Positions 11,022 to 21,936 of a stretch of DNA of 64,000 bases are shown here, in pieces. Below the pieces are notes generated by a model. It searched no databases. It was not told the DNA's origin and saw nothing but the letters and a program-made list of their open reading frames with translations. Numbering within the stretch: position 1 is the stretch's first letter; each line of letters begins with the position of its first letter. The translations under genes and the position numbers were made by a program. The DNA is taken from positions 198,011,986 through 198,075,985 of the forward strand of contig NC_058522.1 in the NCBI RefSeq assembly GCF_904849725.1, in the 5' to 3' direction. The stretch comes from Hordeum vulgare subsp. vulgare. Its lineage: Eukaryota > Streptophyta > Magnoliopsida > Poales > Poaceae.

Positions 11022-12173
11022 GCTACATCACGTTCAAAACAAATTCCTGTATCATCTCCATACTAAAGAATAGCAACACCATCCTCAATGAGATTAGGGG
11101 CCAAACCTGTGAATAAATTCTCCTTCTGGGCATTTCTCACCATCTTAGATAAGGCCTCCACAGCAATATTGAATAAGAAGGGAGAGAAAGGATCACCCTG
11201 CCTAACCCCCTTATGGCTTTGGACATACGGGCCTTTTTCATTATTCAACTTAAGGCACACCATGCCATCATACAATATCTTTTTTATCCACCCACACCAG
11301 GTTTCTCCAAAACCTCTGTTCCTATGGCACTCCAGAAGGAAATTTGAATTGATCTTATCGTAGGCTTTTTCAAAATCCAATTTCAGTACTACTCCACATT
11401 TTTTCTGACGCTGAGTATGGTGAAAAACTTCATGTAAAGTCAGGATACCATCCATTATATTTCTATGTTTGATGTCTATTAATTAGCACATCAGAGTACA
11501 GAGCCACTCTGTCATTCAAAACTTTAGTGATCAACTTATAGGGACAACGTAGCAAACAGATAGGTCTGTATTGTTGAATCTTCTTAGCTCCATCTAGCTT
11601 AGGAAGCAAAGTGATCACCCCATAATTCAAACGGGCCACATCCAAAGAGTTATTATGGAAAGCATCAAACAGTCTCATGAGATCGCTTTTAACAAACTCC
11701 CAACACTGTTTATAGAATTCAGCAGGAATATTATCTGGGCCTGGGGCTTTATTGCTTTCCATAGAAAACAAGGCCTTCTTCACCTCCTCCTCCGTGAACC
11801 TTCTAGTAATAAAATCATTATGCTCCATACTAATTTTTTCCCTTATGGACCAAGTATTAGGGTCCAGGTGGAACATGTTGCCATTAGCAGGACCAAACAA
11901 CTCCTTATAAAAGTCAGTTGCATGTCTCAACATATTTTCATTCCCCTCAATTAGCACATCTCCATTAACAAAAGAATGTATTGTATTTTTCCTCTTTCTA
12001 ACATTAGCCACTCTATGAAAAAAGGTTGTGTTTCGATCCCCTTTTAACAACCATCTCTCATTAGACTGCTGGAGCCAAAATAATTCATCATTATTAAGGA
12101 TCTCATTATATTTAGCACACAACAAAGTTTTCTTCTCATATATGCCAGGATCCAAAGGACCCATCTCCTCCAA
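11022..12173 (-). pseudogene. LINE-A ORF2, reverse transcriptase fingers and palm
   Basis: Frame 12173-11463 has the linker (LLKGDRNTTFFHRVANVRKR) and RT motifs (SMESNKAPGPDNIPAEFYKQ, QQYRPICLL). Frame 11455-11063 continues with KCGVVLKLDFEKAYDKI (first catalytic Asp) and GVRQGDPFSPFLFNIAVEAL. The catalytic box reads YGDD at about 11050-11062, but the codon just before it is TAG. One frameshift (near 11460) plus this stop inactivate the enzyme. The motifs are those of plant L1-like LINEs. Confidence 0.87.
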
Positions 12174-12326
12174 CTTCTCAATCTCTTCTAATTCTTTCCT
12201 AATCTCATCCTTCCTCTTCCTACTATGACCAAACTTATTTGATCCCCACCCTTTAAAATACTTCTTATTGCGCTTCAGTTTTATATTAAGAATATCAATA
12301 GGATCATCTGCCCTGACATTTTGTTC

Positions 12327-13117
12327 CTAGATGCTCTTAGCTTTAGGATAAAACTCTTCATTCTCAAGCCAGGAAAGTTCAAATATAAATTCCCTATTCA
12401 CAGGAGCACACCTCTCATCCGCCCCCGTCAACAACAACAAGGGGTTATGATCAGACACCTCCCGGACCAGTTTGCGGACTGAAACCAAAGGATATAGATC
12501 TTCCCAGCTAAAGCTCATTAAGACCCTGTCCAATTTATCCAAAGTAGGATGACGTTGTTTATTAGTCCACATATACTTCCCCCCTCCCATATCAACCTCT
12601 CTTAGGCCTAATGAATGAATAACATCATTAAACTTCGCAGCAAACTTGAGATTACCATGTCTCTTATTCTTCTCCTGCATCCCCCTAATGATATGAAAAT
12701 CCCCCCAATAATGTAAGGGACATCAACATTACTACATGTAACAAGCATTTCCACCAGGAAGTCATCTTTACGGTCATCATGCGCCGCTCCATAAACCACA
12801 ATGAACACCCACACACATTTTTTTTCACATCGAACACATGAGCCTGCACCATAAAGTTCCCCATCTTCCAGGAAATCAACTGCAGGCTCTCTTTCTTAAT
12901 CCCACAAAGGATACCCCCCGATATCCCCACAGAAGGTAAAAAATGCCATGCAAAGAAACCACCAGGATCCATTCTACTTAAGTATTTCGTAGGAAATTCC
13001 TTTTTCTTGGTCTCTTGAATATCAACAAAGTCGAGAGAATGATCTTTAATAATGTTTGCAAAACAGGAGGCCATCCCTTTCCTACCTGCCCCCCTACAAT
13101 TCCAAAAGACCCCTTTC
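12327..13117 (-). pseudogene. LINE-A ORF2, endonuclease domain
   Basis: The AP-endonuclease-like domain is spread over frames 13117-12685 and 12680-12327. The first carries FWNCRGAG, LDFVDIQETKKKE and GISGGILCG, the second GGGKYMWTNKQRHPTLDKLDRVL and VSDHNPLLLL (catalytic Asp-His). The frames do not join cleanly near 12680-12720, where the GGDFH-like box of the domain should lie. This domain nicks target DNA to prime LINE reverse transcription; here it is inactive. Confidence 0.85.
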
Positions 13118-13133
13118 AGGCCTACCAAAGATA
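13118..13133. repeat. Target-site duplication of LINE-A, right copy
   Basis: Exact repeat of the 16 bases at 9194-9209. To its right the Athila-1 protease coding sequence resumes. Confidence 0.92.
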
Positions 13134-13640
13134 ATAGGACAACAACTATCTTGCACTGAACCAAGTACTAGAAAGTCGATAGGATACTTTACATTTCCAC
13201 ATAGAACTTCAACATCTCGTAGAATTCCAATAGGAGAGATAGTTTCTTTGTTTGCGTGATGAATAGCAACATCAACTTCTTTAATTTCACTTGGTAGAAT
13301 CTCATTCATCATCTCTTGATAAAGTGAAAAAGGAATAGCACTAGCACTGGATCCCAAATCACATAGTCCATAAGAATTATGATCTCCTATTTTAACAGAT
13401 ACAACTGGAGTATCTGAAATTGGGCCTTTATTCTTGGTTGTAACAATGTTAGTGGAAACAACACAAAAGTTTATATTGGAATCCTCAATATTAATAGTAA
13501 CAAGATCCTTCACTAATGCAATTTCAGGATCACCTTTAATCAGGTCCTCATGCTCATCAGTCGTTCTTTCACTTTTATTCAGGATGCCTCTGACAAAAGA
13601 ATGGGAGGAATCACCCTCGATGGTTCACACTTGAGGGGTT
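13134..13640 (-). pseudogene. Athila-1 protease, N-terminal part
   Basis: The minus-strand frame (13513 downwards, with related words up to about 13634) encodes the aspartic protease region. It contains VSVKIGDHNSYGLCDLGSSASAIPFSL, quoted here in two parts as VSVKIGDHNSY and CDLGSSASAIP, and [20 protein letters not shown]. The catalytic D-L-G-S-S triad replaces the usual D-x-G-A; Athila-2 has DMGAS at the same place. The remaining C-terminal part lies beyond LINE-A at 9209 and below. Upstream, Athila-1 homology fades out near 13640, so gag is missing. Confidence 0.82.
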
Positions 13641-16469
13641 GCACAGTAGAGTCATTATTAGAAGTGGTGAAGGATTAATCACCCTCCATAATCCACCTTC
13701 GATTAACTACACTATAGAGTTAACATCAGGAGTACATTATAAGGTATCACCCTTGGTAGTTGATAATAGCTCTGAAGAGTTGTACAACTAAGGGGTGTGA
13801 GGTGATTTCACAGGTCTAGCTCGTCGATCAAGATGATTGAGTCTTCGAGTCTTTGAGTCTTCAAGTCGCTGAGTCTTTGATGATGAAGGAGGGGCAACAG
13901 CAACATAGTGGGGTCACTAGGGGAATCACTAATCAACCTATATTAAGCTTTTAATATTTAGTAGGGTATAATAGCAATTTAACAAAAAATACTATCCATC
14001 AAAACAGGAGCTATCTACAAAAGTAGAAAGATCTAATGCAAGAAGGAGGGATAAACAATGGGTGATTTCGAATGATCAAGGGGGGTGGTTGCTTCCCATG
14101 TTGCTCTTTTGCAAAAGGCTGGTCGTCAGGGGCGCAGTCATACACGACAGCAGCGTCACTCTTGGAGTCTATCAGAGAGAAGAGGGGAAGAAACAATTAA
14201 TAAAAGCAAACAAATGCATAATGATGAATGACATCACAACATGAAGTGATAGTGGTGATCTAATGTAGTACTACATGTTGCAGACTAATCGGGAAAACAT
14301 GTGAAGATATTTCCGGAGTTTGTGGCATTTACCGAAGAGATGAATCGGAGGGAAAGTTCCAAGTTGATCGTGCTAGGGCCATGTGACACACAACAAACAG
14401 TGTATTCGGATTCGTTATATTTTTATAAGAAACATTCATATATAAAATATTTTCATTCGAGTTATAATGTATTTTATATCAATTTACAAAGTTTTATTAA
14501 TATTCTGAAATTAACTTATATATTTTAATTCAAAAAATTAATGCGTCAACATGATGTCATTATCAGATTAGAACTCAACACAATTGTCTCACGTCAAACG
14601 TGACGGTTGGCCCCACCTATCATAGAGACTAGACTTAACCAGGGTTAAATTTAGCCTAACTAATTTATGAAGGGACTCAGCCAACATGTTAGTTTAAATC
14701 AATTATTTGAATCAATTAACAGTTAGACTAAAAGGGGTTGGCCCACATGTCATGGGTATATTCGATTAACCTAATTAAGTAAGTTAACTAATTAACTAAT
14801 TAGGAGGAGGGGCCACCTGTTAGTGACTGCGCATTGCCTAGTCAGTAGTTGACTGGGTCTACGGGGCTCAAGGGGCCCGTTGCCAGCGGCCCAACAGGGG
14901 CAACGTGGCCGACTAGGTCAGCTCCCGTGACCGGAGCAACGACGACGACCATATTTTGCGGTGGACATGGCCGGAGTTCGCCGAAAATTGGCTACGGACC
15001 ACCGATTTGTGTGTAGGATAGCTCTATGGGATCTTGGCGCTCGTGCGCATCGAACAGTGCCGATCACAGGGGCTGTGGCGGCCGGCAGGGGCACCGGCGA
15101 CGCAGGGACGATTCTAGGGGGGACAAGGGGGGCTAGACCCCCCTAACAAATTGATTTTTCTACTATAATAATGGTTGTTGTAGCTAATTTTTTTACTTTA
15201 TATAAACTTTGCCCCCTCCATAAACAAACTTGCCCCCCCCCCATAATTGCATGTTGGCTTCGTCCCTGGCGACGAGAGGCCATGCGGAAAGGGTGGCGAA
15301 ACCGGACTCGTCAGAATTGGGGAACCTAGCTACCTAAGCGGGGCCTACGTGGTGCCAGGGGAACGATGGGATCCATGGCTGGGTCGGACGAGCACCATAG
15401 AGGCTACAACGAGGTCACTGGCGGAGCAAAACTTTGGCTTTCATGGCGGGGCTCCAATGGGGACGGATCGGAGTGGGAGAAGGAGGGGAAATGATGGGGA
15501 GTTCACCGCGGAGGCGCACGGAGGACCGGTGAGAAGCTTAGGAGCAACAGCATGGCCGAAATCGAGGGAGATGACCGGTGGTGACCCGAGGACAAAAACA
15601 AAGAGGGTGATGGTGTTACAGAAGCCCGACGTCCATTCGATGAGGCCGACGACGAAGGCGAACGCAACGGAGATCCCGTGTGAGCTTTTAGCCTAAGAGG
15701 GGCATGGTGACCGTGGGGGCGAGCTTGGCCATGGGGACGGACACGTCGGCCATGTGTGTAGGGAGCGAGCTGCTGCGTGAGGTAGAGGAAGGAGTGGGAC
15801 CAGGGTTCGAGGGGGCATTGGGGTGCTCTTGTTGGCGCCCGAGGGTACGATAGATGGCCACCATGGCGACGACATTGGTCACGACACGCATTTTTCATGG
15901 CCACGTCCTCTCACGTGAGCAGTATGAAGGAGAAGAGGGATCCAGGTGGGCTGGGCCTCACTTTGGATTTAGGCCCAGTCTAGTGTGGCCTTTTCCTTTT
16001 CTATTTTTTCATTAAATATTTACTATTTTGTAATTAATTTGAATAGCAAAGTAGTTTTATAAATATAAAGCTTGGCCCAACATTAGAATTGCTTTTTTAG
16101 GCAAAGCCAGAAATGTTTGGGGAATTAATGCAAATGTTTGAAACTCATAATAAATTGAAAGGCATTTAAAAAATTGTTTTGGCCTCTCTTATAATTGTTT
16201 AAGGCACTTCAAACCTGAGAGAAGTGTTGGTTTCAATTTTATAAATACTTAAGGAATATTTTAAAACTAATAAGGATTTTAGTGTTCATGTTTGCCAAAA
16301 TATTTAATCCACTTATTAATTAAATTTTCAATTTAAAAAGGAATTTGAAATAAGATAAGATTCAAATGTGATCATGTGTTGTTTAGCAAAACTGAATTAG
16401 CTTAATCTATTGATCGTTGTAGCTTGATCACCTAGGTTACTGTAGCAGAATAATCCACAACTGTTACTA
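13641..16469. other. Unassigned, probably LTR-derived, non-coding DNA
   Basis: I find no supportable gene. 13640-13960 has repeated GAGTCTTCGAGTCTTTGAGTC-like words similar in style to the leader at 1-280. 14370-14860 is AT-rich, 14860-15960 is GC-rich, and 15970-16460 is AT-rich again, the alternation seen in long Triticeae LTRs such as the one at 298-3840. Open frames in the GC-rich part (for example 15247-15696) have no recognisable domain. A small hAT-like element sits at 15103-15268. No matching LTR ends or primer-binding site were found. Confidence 0.5.
15103..15268. mobile_element. Small hAT-like MITE
   Basis: A 166-bp insertion with 9-bp perfect terminal inverted repeats (CAGGGACGA at the left; TCGTCCCTG at the right) and flanking direct repeats GCGACG at 15097-15102 and 15269-15274. 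CAGGG-type termini are typical of plant hAT-derived MITEs, which normally make 8-bp duplications; here only six bases match, so divergence or another superfamily is possible. The interior is non-coding and AT-rich, with runs of G and C close to both ends, and contrasts with the GC-rich host sequence. Confidence 0.7.
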
Positions 16470-17235
16470 ATTATTTCCAAACGAAGAAGGGATTGCAACA
16501 ACGTGACTCGATATCACCCATCCTATTTAATATAGTGGCACATATGCTAGTGGTCATGATTGAGCATGCCAAGGTTGATGGTGAAATTGGCGGGGTAGTA
16601 ACTCACCTAATTTATGGTGGTCTCTCTATACTTGAATATGCTGATGATACAATTCTCATGACGTCGAGAAAAGCGAGGAATCTGAAACTCATTTTATCAG
16701 CATTCGAGCAACTCTCGGGTCTTAAGATAAATTTTCATAAAAGTGAATACTATTGCTTTGGCGATGCTCAAGATGAGGCCCACATGTACGCTGAATTGTT
16801 CTTATGTTGGTTCGGACAGTTTTGATCACATATTTTGTGATACCGATACATTATTGGTGACTCACAAATACTAAATGAAACACGTCACGGAGAGACTACA
16901 AAAACTCCTTAGAAGTTGGAAAGGTAAAGTACTGTCTCTCGGTGGAAGATTAGTCCTCATTAATTCAGGACTAAGTAATATGGTACTATATATGATTTCC
17001 ATCTTTTGGTCGCCGAAAGGAGTTTTACATAAATTGGATTATTTCCCATCAAGATTCTTTTGGCAAGGATATAGCAAGAGAAAGAAATATCGACTAGCTA
17101 AATTGAATGTGGTTTGGCATCGCAAAGACCAAGGCAGGTTGGGCATTCAATACCTTGAGGTTAAGAATACGGTCGTCCTTGGTAAATTGTTGTTTAAACT
17201 ACTGATCGAAGATGGTGTATGGCAAACCCTTCTAA
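16470..17235 (+). pseudogene. LINE-B, first segment (RT palm to connection region)
   Basis: 5'-truncated LINE ORF2. The sequence opens with FQTKKGLQQRDSISPILFNI, the RT motif before the catalytic box. It continues with ILEYADDTILM (YADD catalytic aspartates) and SGLKINFHKSEYYCFG, then after a stop/frameshift near 16825-16875 with GKVLSLGGRLVLINSGLSNM and FFWQGYSKRKKYRLAKLNVV. The segment ends exactly at TAA 17233-17235, where a PIF/Harbinger-like element begins; its frame resumes at 42924. The left limit is approximate because no target duplication was found. Confidence 0.85.
17233..17235. repeat. TAA target duplication of Harbinger-like element, left
   Basis: Three-base TAA duplicated at 42921-42923. 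Removing one copy and everything between restores an open, in-frame LINE-B coding sequence, which supports this as the true insertion point. Confidence 0.75.
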
Positions 17236-18209
17236 GGCATTGTTTGTTATAGGGGGATTTGGGAGGGAGGGATTTCAGGGGATTGGGTGAATCCCTTCCT
17301 TCCACCCAATCCCCTTTATATGGTGTATGGCAAACCCTCCTAAGGCCTTGGTGACTTGTTTGATAGGAAGTGTTTGAGATATCCAAGTAAGATCATGCAA
17401 ACATCTAAAAATGCAATCTTTCCAAATAAAACAATATCATATTTAGAAGAGCTTGATATAAAATTGTAAGGATCACCTAATAGAGAATAATCTTGTAGCA
17501 ATTCTTCATAGCAACATAATTTTGCATGACTTCAAATCAATATCTCATCACAGCAATATCAATTATATCACAACAACAATATGATTTTTCATAATAGCAT
17601 GAATTGGATCAATAATATCTCATCTGCGATTTTTCACAACAACACCATAATTTTGCAACAAACATAATGCAACACAGGACTCCTGCAATAGATCACAATC
17701 AGTTATATTTTTACACACAAAGCAACGCTGAGAATGATGTTGTCATCTAGATGAATTGTTCTTAATGGTGTAATGATCATCCAGTTTTTAACGGCCAAAA
17801 TTTGTCCAGATTTTTTAACCTTGCTTCTTTGGTTGCCTAAGAACCTGGTTATAAAGAAAAAACAAAATGAGAGTGACAAAACTTAAATAGGTCAACAATG
17901 AATGTTAGTAGAGAATGGTCAACAATGGATGTTGGTAGAGAATGATCAACAATTGATGTCGGGAACAAAGAATGGCTGATTTAATCCTCATGCCATTTCT
18001 AGGGTACTCGGTACTGTTTGTAGTAAACTCATAGTACCGCTTTAATCCTAGTGAAGAAAAATTAGGTAAGCTCCTAGTAAGAACCTTTCAGGGTCATGAT
18101 AATTTATTACGCTACAAGTGTTGATGTATATCCTAACACCACTTTATCACGAAATTTTCTGTTTATGACAAACAGTCTGAATGACCATCAGGAGCACCTC
18201 TTTGAGCAC
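17236..18209. other. Left arm of the Harbinger-like element, non-coding
   Basis: After the terminal repeat there is an inverted repeat (GGGGATTGGGTG at about 17279 against CACCCAATCCCC at about 17303) and a second copy of the LINE-B-like word ATGGTGTATGGCAAACCCT at 17320. The rest (17350-18200) is AT-rich without any open frame of note. The last five bases, AGCAC at 18205-18209, are the target duplication of Athila-2. Confidence 0.6.
18205..18209. repeat. AGCAC target duplication of Athila-2, left
   Basis: The five bases AGCAC directly precede the LTR at 18210 and recur directly after the other LTR at 41005-41009. Five-base duplications are standard for gypsy integration. Confidence 0.9.
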
Positions 18210-19713
18210 TGATGACCCAGAAGTATAGGGGATCAATCGTAGTCCTTTCGATAAGTAAGATTGTCGAATCCAACGAGGAGAAGAAGGCTCTGATAAACGG
18301 ATTTCCATAAGGTAATAACTGCAAGCACTGAAAGTAGCTGTAACAAGTGATTGGGTAGCGAGGTGAAACATAGCAAGCAAAGAGTAACAAGTAACAAGCA
18401 GTAGCAGCAGTGCAACAAGTGGCCCAATCCCTTTTGTAGCAAGGGACAAGCCTGAACAAAGTCTTATAGGAGGAAAAACGCTCCCGAGGACACACGGGAA
18501 TTTCTATCATGCTAGTTTCATCAAGTTCATATGATTCGCGTTCGTTACTTTGATAGTTTGATATGTGGGTGGACCGGCGCTTGGGTACTGCCCTTACTTG
18601 GACAAGCATCCCACTTATGATTAACCTCTCTTGCAAGCATCCGCAACTACAAAAGAAGAATTAAAACTAGTGGATCCAAATCAGCCCCTCACGAAGCAAC
18701 GCATAGACTGGGGTTTAAGCTTCTATCACTCCAGCAACCCATCATCTACTTACTAATTCCCAATGCCTTCCTCTAGGCCCAAATATGGTGAAGTGTTATG
18801 TAGTCGACGTTCACATAACACCACTAGAGGAAAAACAACATACAACATATCAAAATACCGAACGAATATCAAATTCACATGACTATTATCAGCATGACTT
18901 ATCCCAGGTCCTCAGGAACAAAAGTAACTACTCACAAAGCATAATCATAATCATGATCAGAGGTGTAATGAATAGCATCAAGGATCTGAACATAAACTCT
19001 TCCACCAAGTAATCCAACTAGCATCAACTACAAAGATTAATCAACACCACTAGCAACCTTACAAGTAACAATCAGAGTTGCGAGACGAAGATTGCTTACA
19101 AGAGATGAACTAGGGATTGGAGAGGAGGTGGTGCTGATGAAGATGTTGATGAAGATGCCTCCCCTCCGATGAGAGGAGTGTTGGTGATGATGATCGTGAC
19201 GATTTCCCCTCCGGGAGGGAAGTTTCCCAGGCAGGATCGTCCTGTCGGAGCTCTAGATTGGATCTGCTCAAGTTCCGCCTCGTGGCGGCGGCGAAACCAC
19301 GAAATAGGTCCCTATTGATTTTTTTCGAGACCAAAACCCTTCATATAGCAAAAGAGGGGGGCTTGTGTGCCGTCAGGCAGCCCACAAGCTTGCCATGCGC
19401 CACTGAGGGGTGGTGGCGGAGTGGGGGCTTGAGGAGCCCTGGTGGCCCCCCTCCGGTAGTTCTTTCGCCCAGTATTTTTTATATAATCCAGAAAAAATCC
19501 ACGTAACTTTTCAGGGCATTTGGAGATGTGCAGAATAGTGAACGAGGATTTTCTCCTTTTCTAGTCCAGAATTCCAGCTGCCTGAATTCTCCCTCTTCAA
19601 ATAACCCTTGCAAAATAAGAGAGAAAAGGCATAAATATGGTAGCACAAGTAATATAATAGCCCAAAAAGCAATAAATATCAACATGAAAGCATGATGCAA
19701 AATGGACGTATCA
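18210..19713 (-). mobile_element. Athila-2 3' LTR
   Basis: A 1,504-bp LTR that reads TGATACGTCCATTTTGC on the minus strand from 19713 and ends at the TCA at 18210. It is collinear with the 1,524-bp LTR at 39481-41004. A visible length difference is a block of about 25 bp present near 39935 and absent near 18665. The LTR encodes no recognisable protein; the minus-strand frames inside it (such as 18163-18636) are LTR sequence. Confidence 0.9.
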
Positions 19714-19724
19714 ACTCCCCCAAG
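19714..19724 (-). other. Athila-2 polypurine tract
   Basis: On the minus strand CTTGGGGGAGT lies directly before the TG of the 3' LTR. This is the site for plus-strand DNA priming. The same tract occurs at 63231-63241 beside the LTR near the right edge. Confidence 0.85.
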
Positions 19725-21239
19725 CTGACCTCGCTTGTCCACAAGCGAAAACCAAGTTCCATAAACATGTCCACATGTTGAGGGACGAAGGTGTCGAAAA
19801 AACATAATCCGCACATGAGGGCATCATGATCACACATAGGAAAGCAATATATCATAAAGATTCTTATGGGAAAGTAACAATTCCTTCACAAACCAAAGCA
19901 TGAAGCAAAAAACTTACCGAGGAGTAACCAACAATAATCCATAGTCATTGAGGCATTTGCAATTTATCACAACATCAAAAAGAGTCAAATAAGAGCTTGT
20001 AAGGCAAACCCACATACTCAATCATCTCTTTTGTTTGCCACAATTGTTACAACTCACGTGGTACTCATGGTGTCAAAGTTTCAGCTGGACACAGAGGAAG
20101 ATAGGGGCTTATAGTTTTGCCTCTCAATAGTTTACCTCAAGGATAAAGTCAACAACAATAAAGCATGAGTACTCAACTCCAAGTTGATATATGAATATAG
20201 ATCTTTCCCAAGCATGTGACGGTAGCCAAGACAAAGGCAAAAAGGGAATTGGTGAAGATCACCATGACTCTTACAAGGGTAAAAAGTAAAGGTACAAGAT
20301 AGGCCCTTCGCAGAGGGAAGCAGAGGTTGTCATGCACTTTTGAGATTTGAATGTGTGTCCTCTTAGTGCGGAGGAACGTCACTTTATATTGCCTCCTGTG
20401 ATAAAGAACTTTATTATGAAGTCTGTCGCTTTTATGTCTTCCTCATTAAAGGTTCATACAAAGCTTATTTTCCATACACTAATAGATCATACATATTAGA
20501 GAGCAATTTTTATTGCTTGCACCGATGACAACTTACTTGAAGGATCTTATTCAATCCATAGGTAGGTATGGTGGACTCTCATGGCAAAACTGGTTGGAGA
20601 TTTATGGATGCACAAGTAGTATCTCTACTTGGTGCGGGAGTTTTGGCTAATATGAGGTGGAAGCATTCGTCACATGCTAAGGGATCTCTAATCATATAAC
20701 ATTGTTTGGAACCAAGCAAACACAATTCATTATGTTGTCTTCCTTGTCCAACATCTACTCCTAGGCATGTAATAGTTTGGTGAGTGCTCACAATTGTAAA
20801 AAGTGTCTAAGATGATGTATATATATGTGAACCTCTCTTTCCTTATTACTTCCTATTAATTGCAACAATTACTGAGGACTATGTTGATTTATTCTCAACA
20901 AGTTTCAATCGTCATACGTGTCATAAGTGAAGTTATCACTTTCCGTAAGATCGTCTCATGATCTTTCATGCTATCGTTCTTTTCATACTATTGATCATGG
21001 CACAAAGCAAAGCCCTTGACTAAGATACTCTTTGTTATATAGCTCGTAAGGTCGAATACATCGGGGGAGAGACAAAGGAAAAAGACTCAAACTAAAAACT
21101 AAAGACTTATTCCTTGAAGAAATAAAAACTGAAAAGGAAAGAACTAAAACAAAGGTAAAAGAAAAAGATATAAAGGTGATACGATACCAGGGCAACTCAC
21201 CCAAGCTTGGCAGAAGCCAAGTGGATTGCCCATACCAAT
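19725..21239 (-). other. Athila-2 3' non-coding interior
   Basis: About 1.5 kb between the 3' LTR and the accessory ORF. No frame exceeds about 110 codons and none has recognisable domains. Short words such as GGCCCTTCGCAGAGGGAAGC (20306) are shared with the interior at 63720-63750 near the right edge, showing that both belong to related Athila families. Confidence 0.6.
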
Positions 21240-21654
21240 GCTTAGTTGTATTCCTTTGGTGGTGATGGTGGTGTTGTTGGAGCAGCCTTGAGCTTGTCTA
21301 ATTTCCACTTGAGCAAAAAAAATTGCACCCTTAGATCGTCATTTTCCTCCTCAAGTTTCAACACTCTATGGTAATGTTCCTGCTCACTCTCCTACAAGAA
21401 ACGAGAAGGGATAAACAAGGTCTTAGGCTTCTTCCTATGGTCAGGGAGGCTTGACTTCTTGAACTCCACATGGGTGTTTGCAGGTTGAGGTAGAGGAGCC
21501 TCCTCTTCATCGGAACTCTTTGCTCCTTCCCTTTGGGCTCATAGTCCTCTTCCTCATCAGTGGTCCAGCCATATGGTTCCAGGTCCCCATAGACCTTGGG
21601 GTTAGCAAGGTAGTCAGGCACATAGCTCTCTCCCTCTGAATCTTGAGAAGACAT
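21240..21654 (-). pseudogene. Athila-2 3' accessory ORF, frameshifted
   Basis: The frame starts at the Met at 21654 and encodes an acidic N-terminal part (SEGESYVPDYLANPKVYGDL, then TDEEEDYEPKG). About halfway (near 21500) the original frame is lost. A different frame between 21420 and 21240 encodes a leucine/glutamate-rich coiled-coil-like segment followed by a proline-rich end. It occupies the same slot, downstream of integrase, as the ORF at 5235-5588 of Athila-1, but the N-terminal sequence is different. Function unknown; no signal peptide or membrane span is evident. Confidence 0.5.
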
Positions 21655-21936
21655 CTTGACCTAGATCTGCGACAGAACAAGCTCGAAACGAAAATAGAGG
21701 AAAACTGTGCGATACGGAGATCAAAACCTTCGGGCGACTATATATTGATTTTTTTCTAGGCCAGAAGGAGTCCTCCGCAAGAAAACAGAGTCCAGGAGGC
21801 ACACGAGGTGCCCACAAGCTTGCCCTCCGTCACCAGGTGGTAGGGGCGGTGGCAGGTCTTGTGGCTTCCTCGTTCGCTCCCCGGACTGCTTTTTATTTTT
21901 CTAACTTTCCAAAAATTCCAAAACTGAGGAAATTTC

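Larger units (their letters stand above)
9210..13117 (-). mobile_element. LINE-A: 5'-truncated non-LTR retrotransposon in Athila-1
   Basis: The 3.9-kb insertion is bounded by a perfect 16-bp target duplication (9194-9209 and 13118-13133). On the minus strand it begins at the endonuclease start (GVFWNCRGAG) and ends in a 3' untranslated region closing with a short A7 run at about 9212-9218. ORF1 is absent, so the copy is 5'-truncated, as expected of incomplete target-primed reverse transcription. Endonuclease, RT and a C-terminal zinc-binding domain follow in order. Stops and frameshifts show that it is dead. Confidence 0.92.
5180..13640 (-). mobile_element. Athila-1: truncated Athila-lineage gypsy element, split by a LINE
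   Basis: Minus-strand domains occur in the order protease (13513-13134 and 9209-8875), reverse transcriptase (8868-7800), RNase H (7792-7117), integrase (about 7110-5933) and a 3' accessory ORF (5588-5235), as in Athila-type gypsy elements. The same order and similar sequence recur in Athila-2 between 25503 and 21240. Neither LTR is visible: the 3' end stops near 5180 and the 5' end near 13640, so gag is largely missing. LINE-A (9210-13117) interrupts the protease coding region. Multiple stops and frameshifts make it a relic. Confidence 0.85.

Noticed and set aside
18163..18636. A 157-residue minus-strand protein
   Set aside because: It mostly lies in the Athila-2 3' LTR; the related frame in the other LTR (39707-39916) is shorter and broken, as expected for non-coding LTR sequence.
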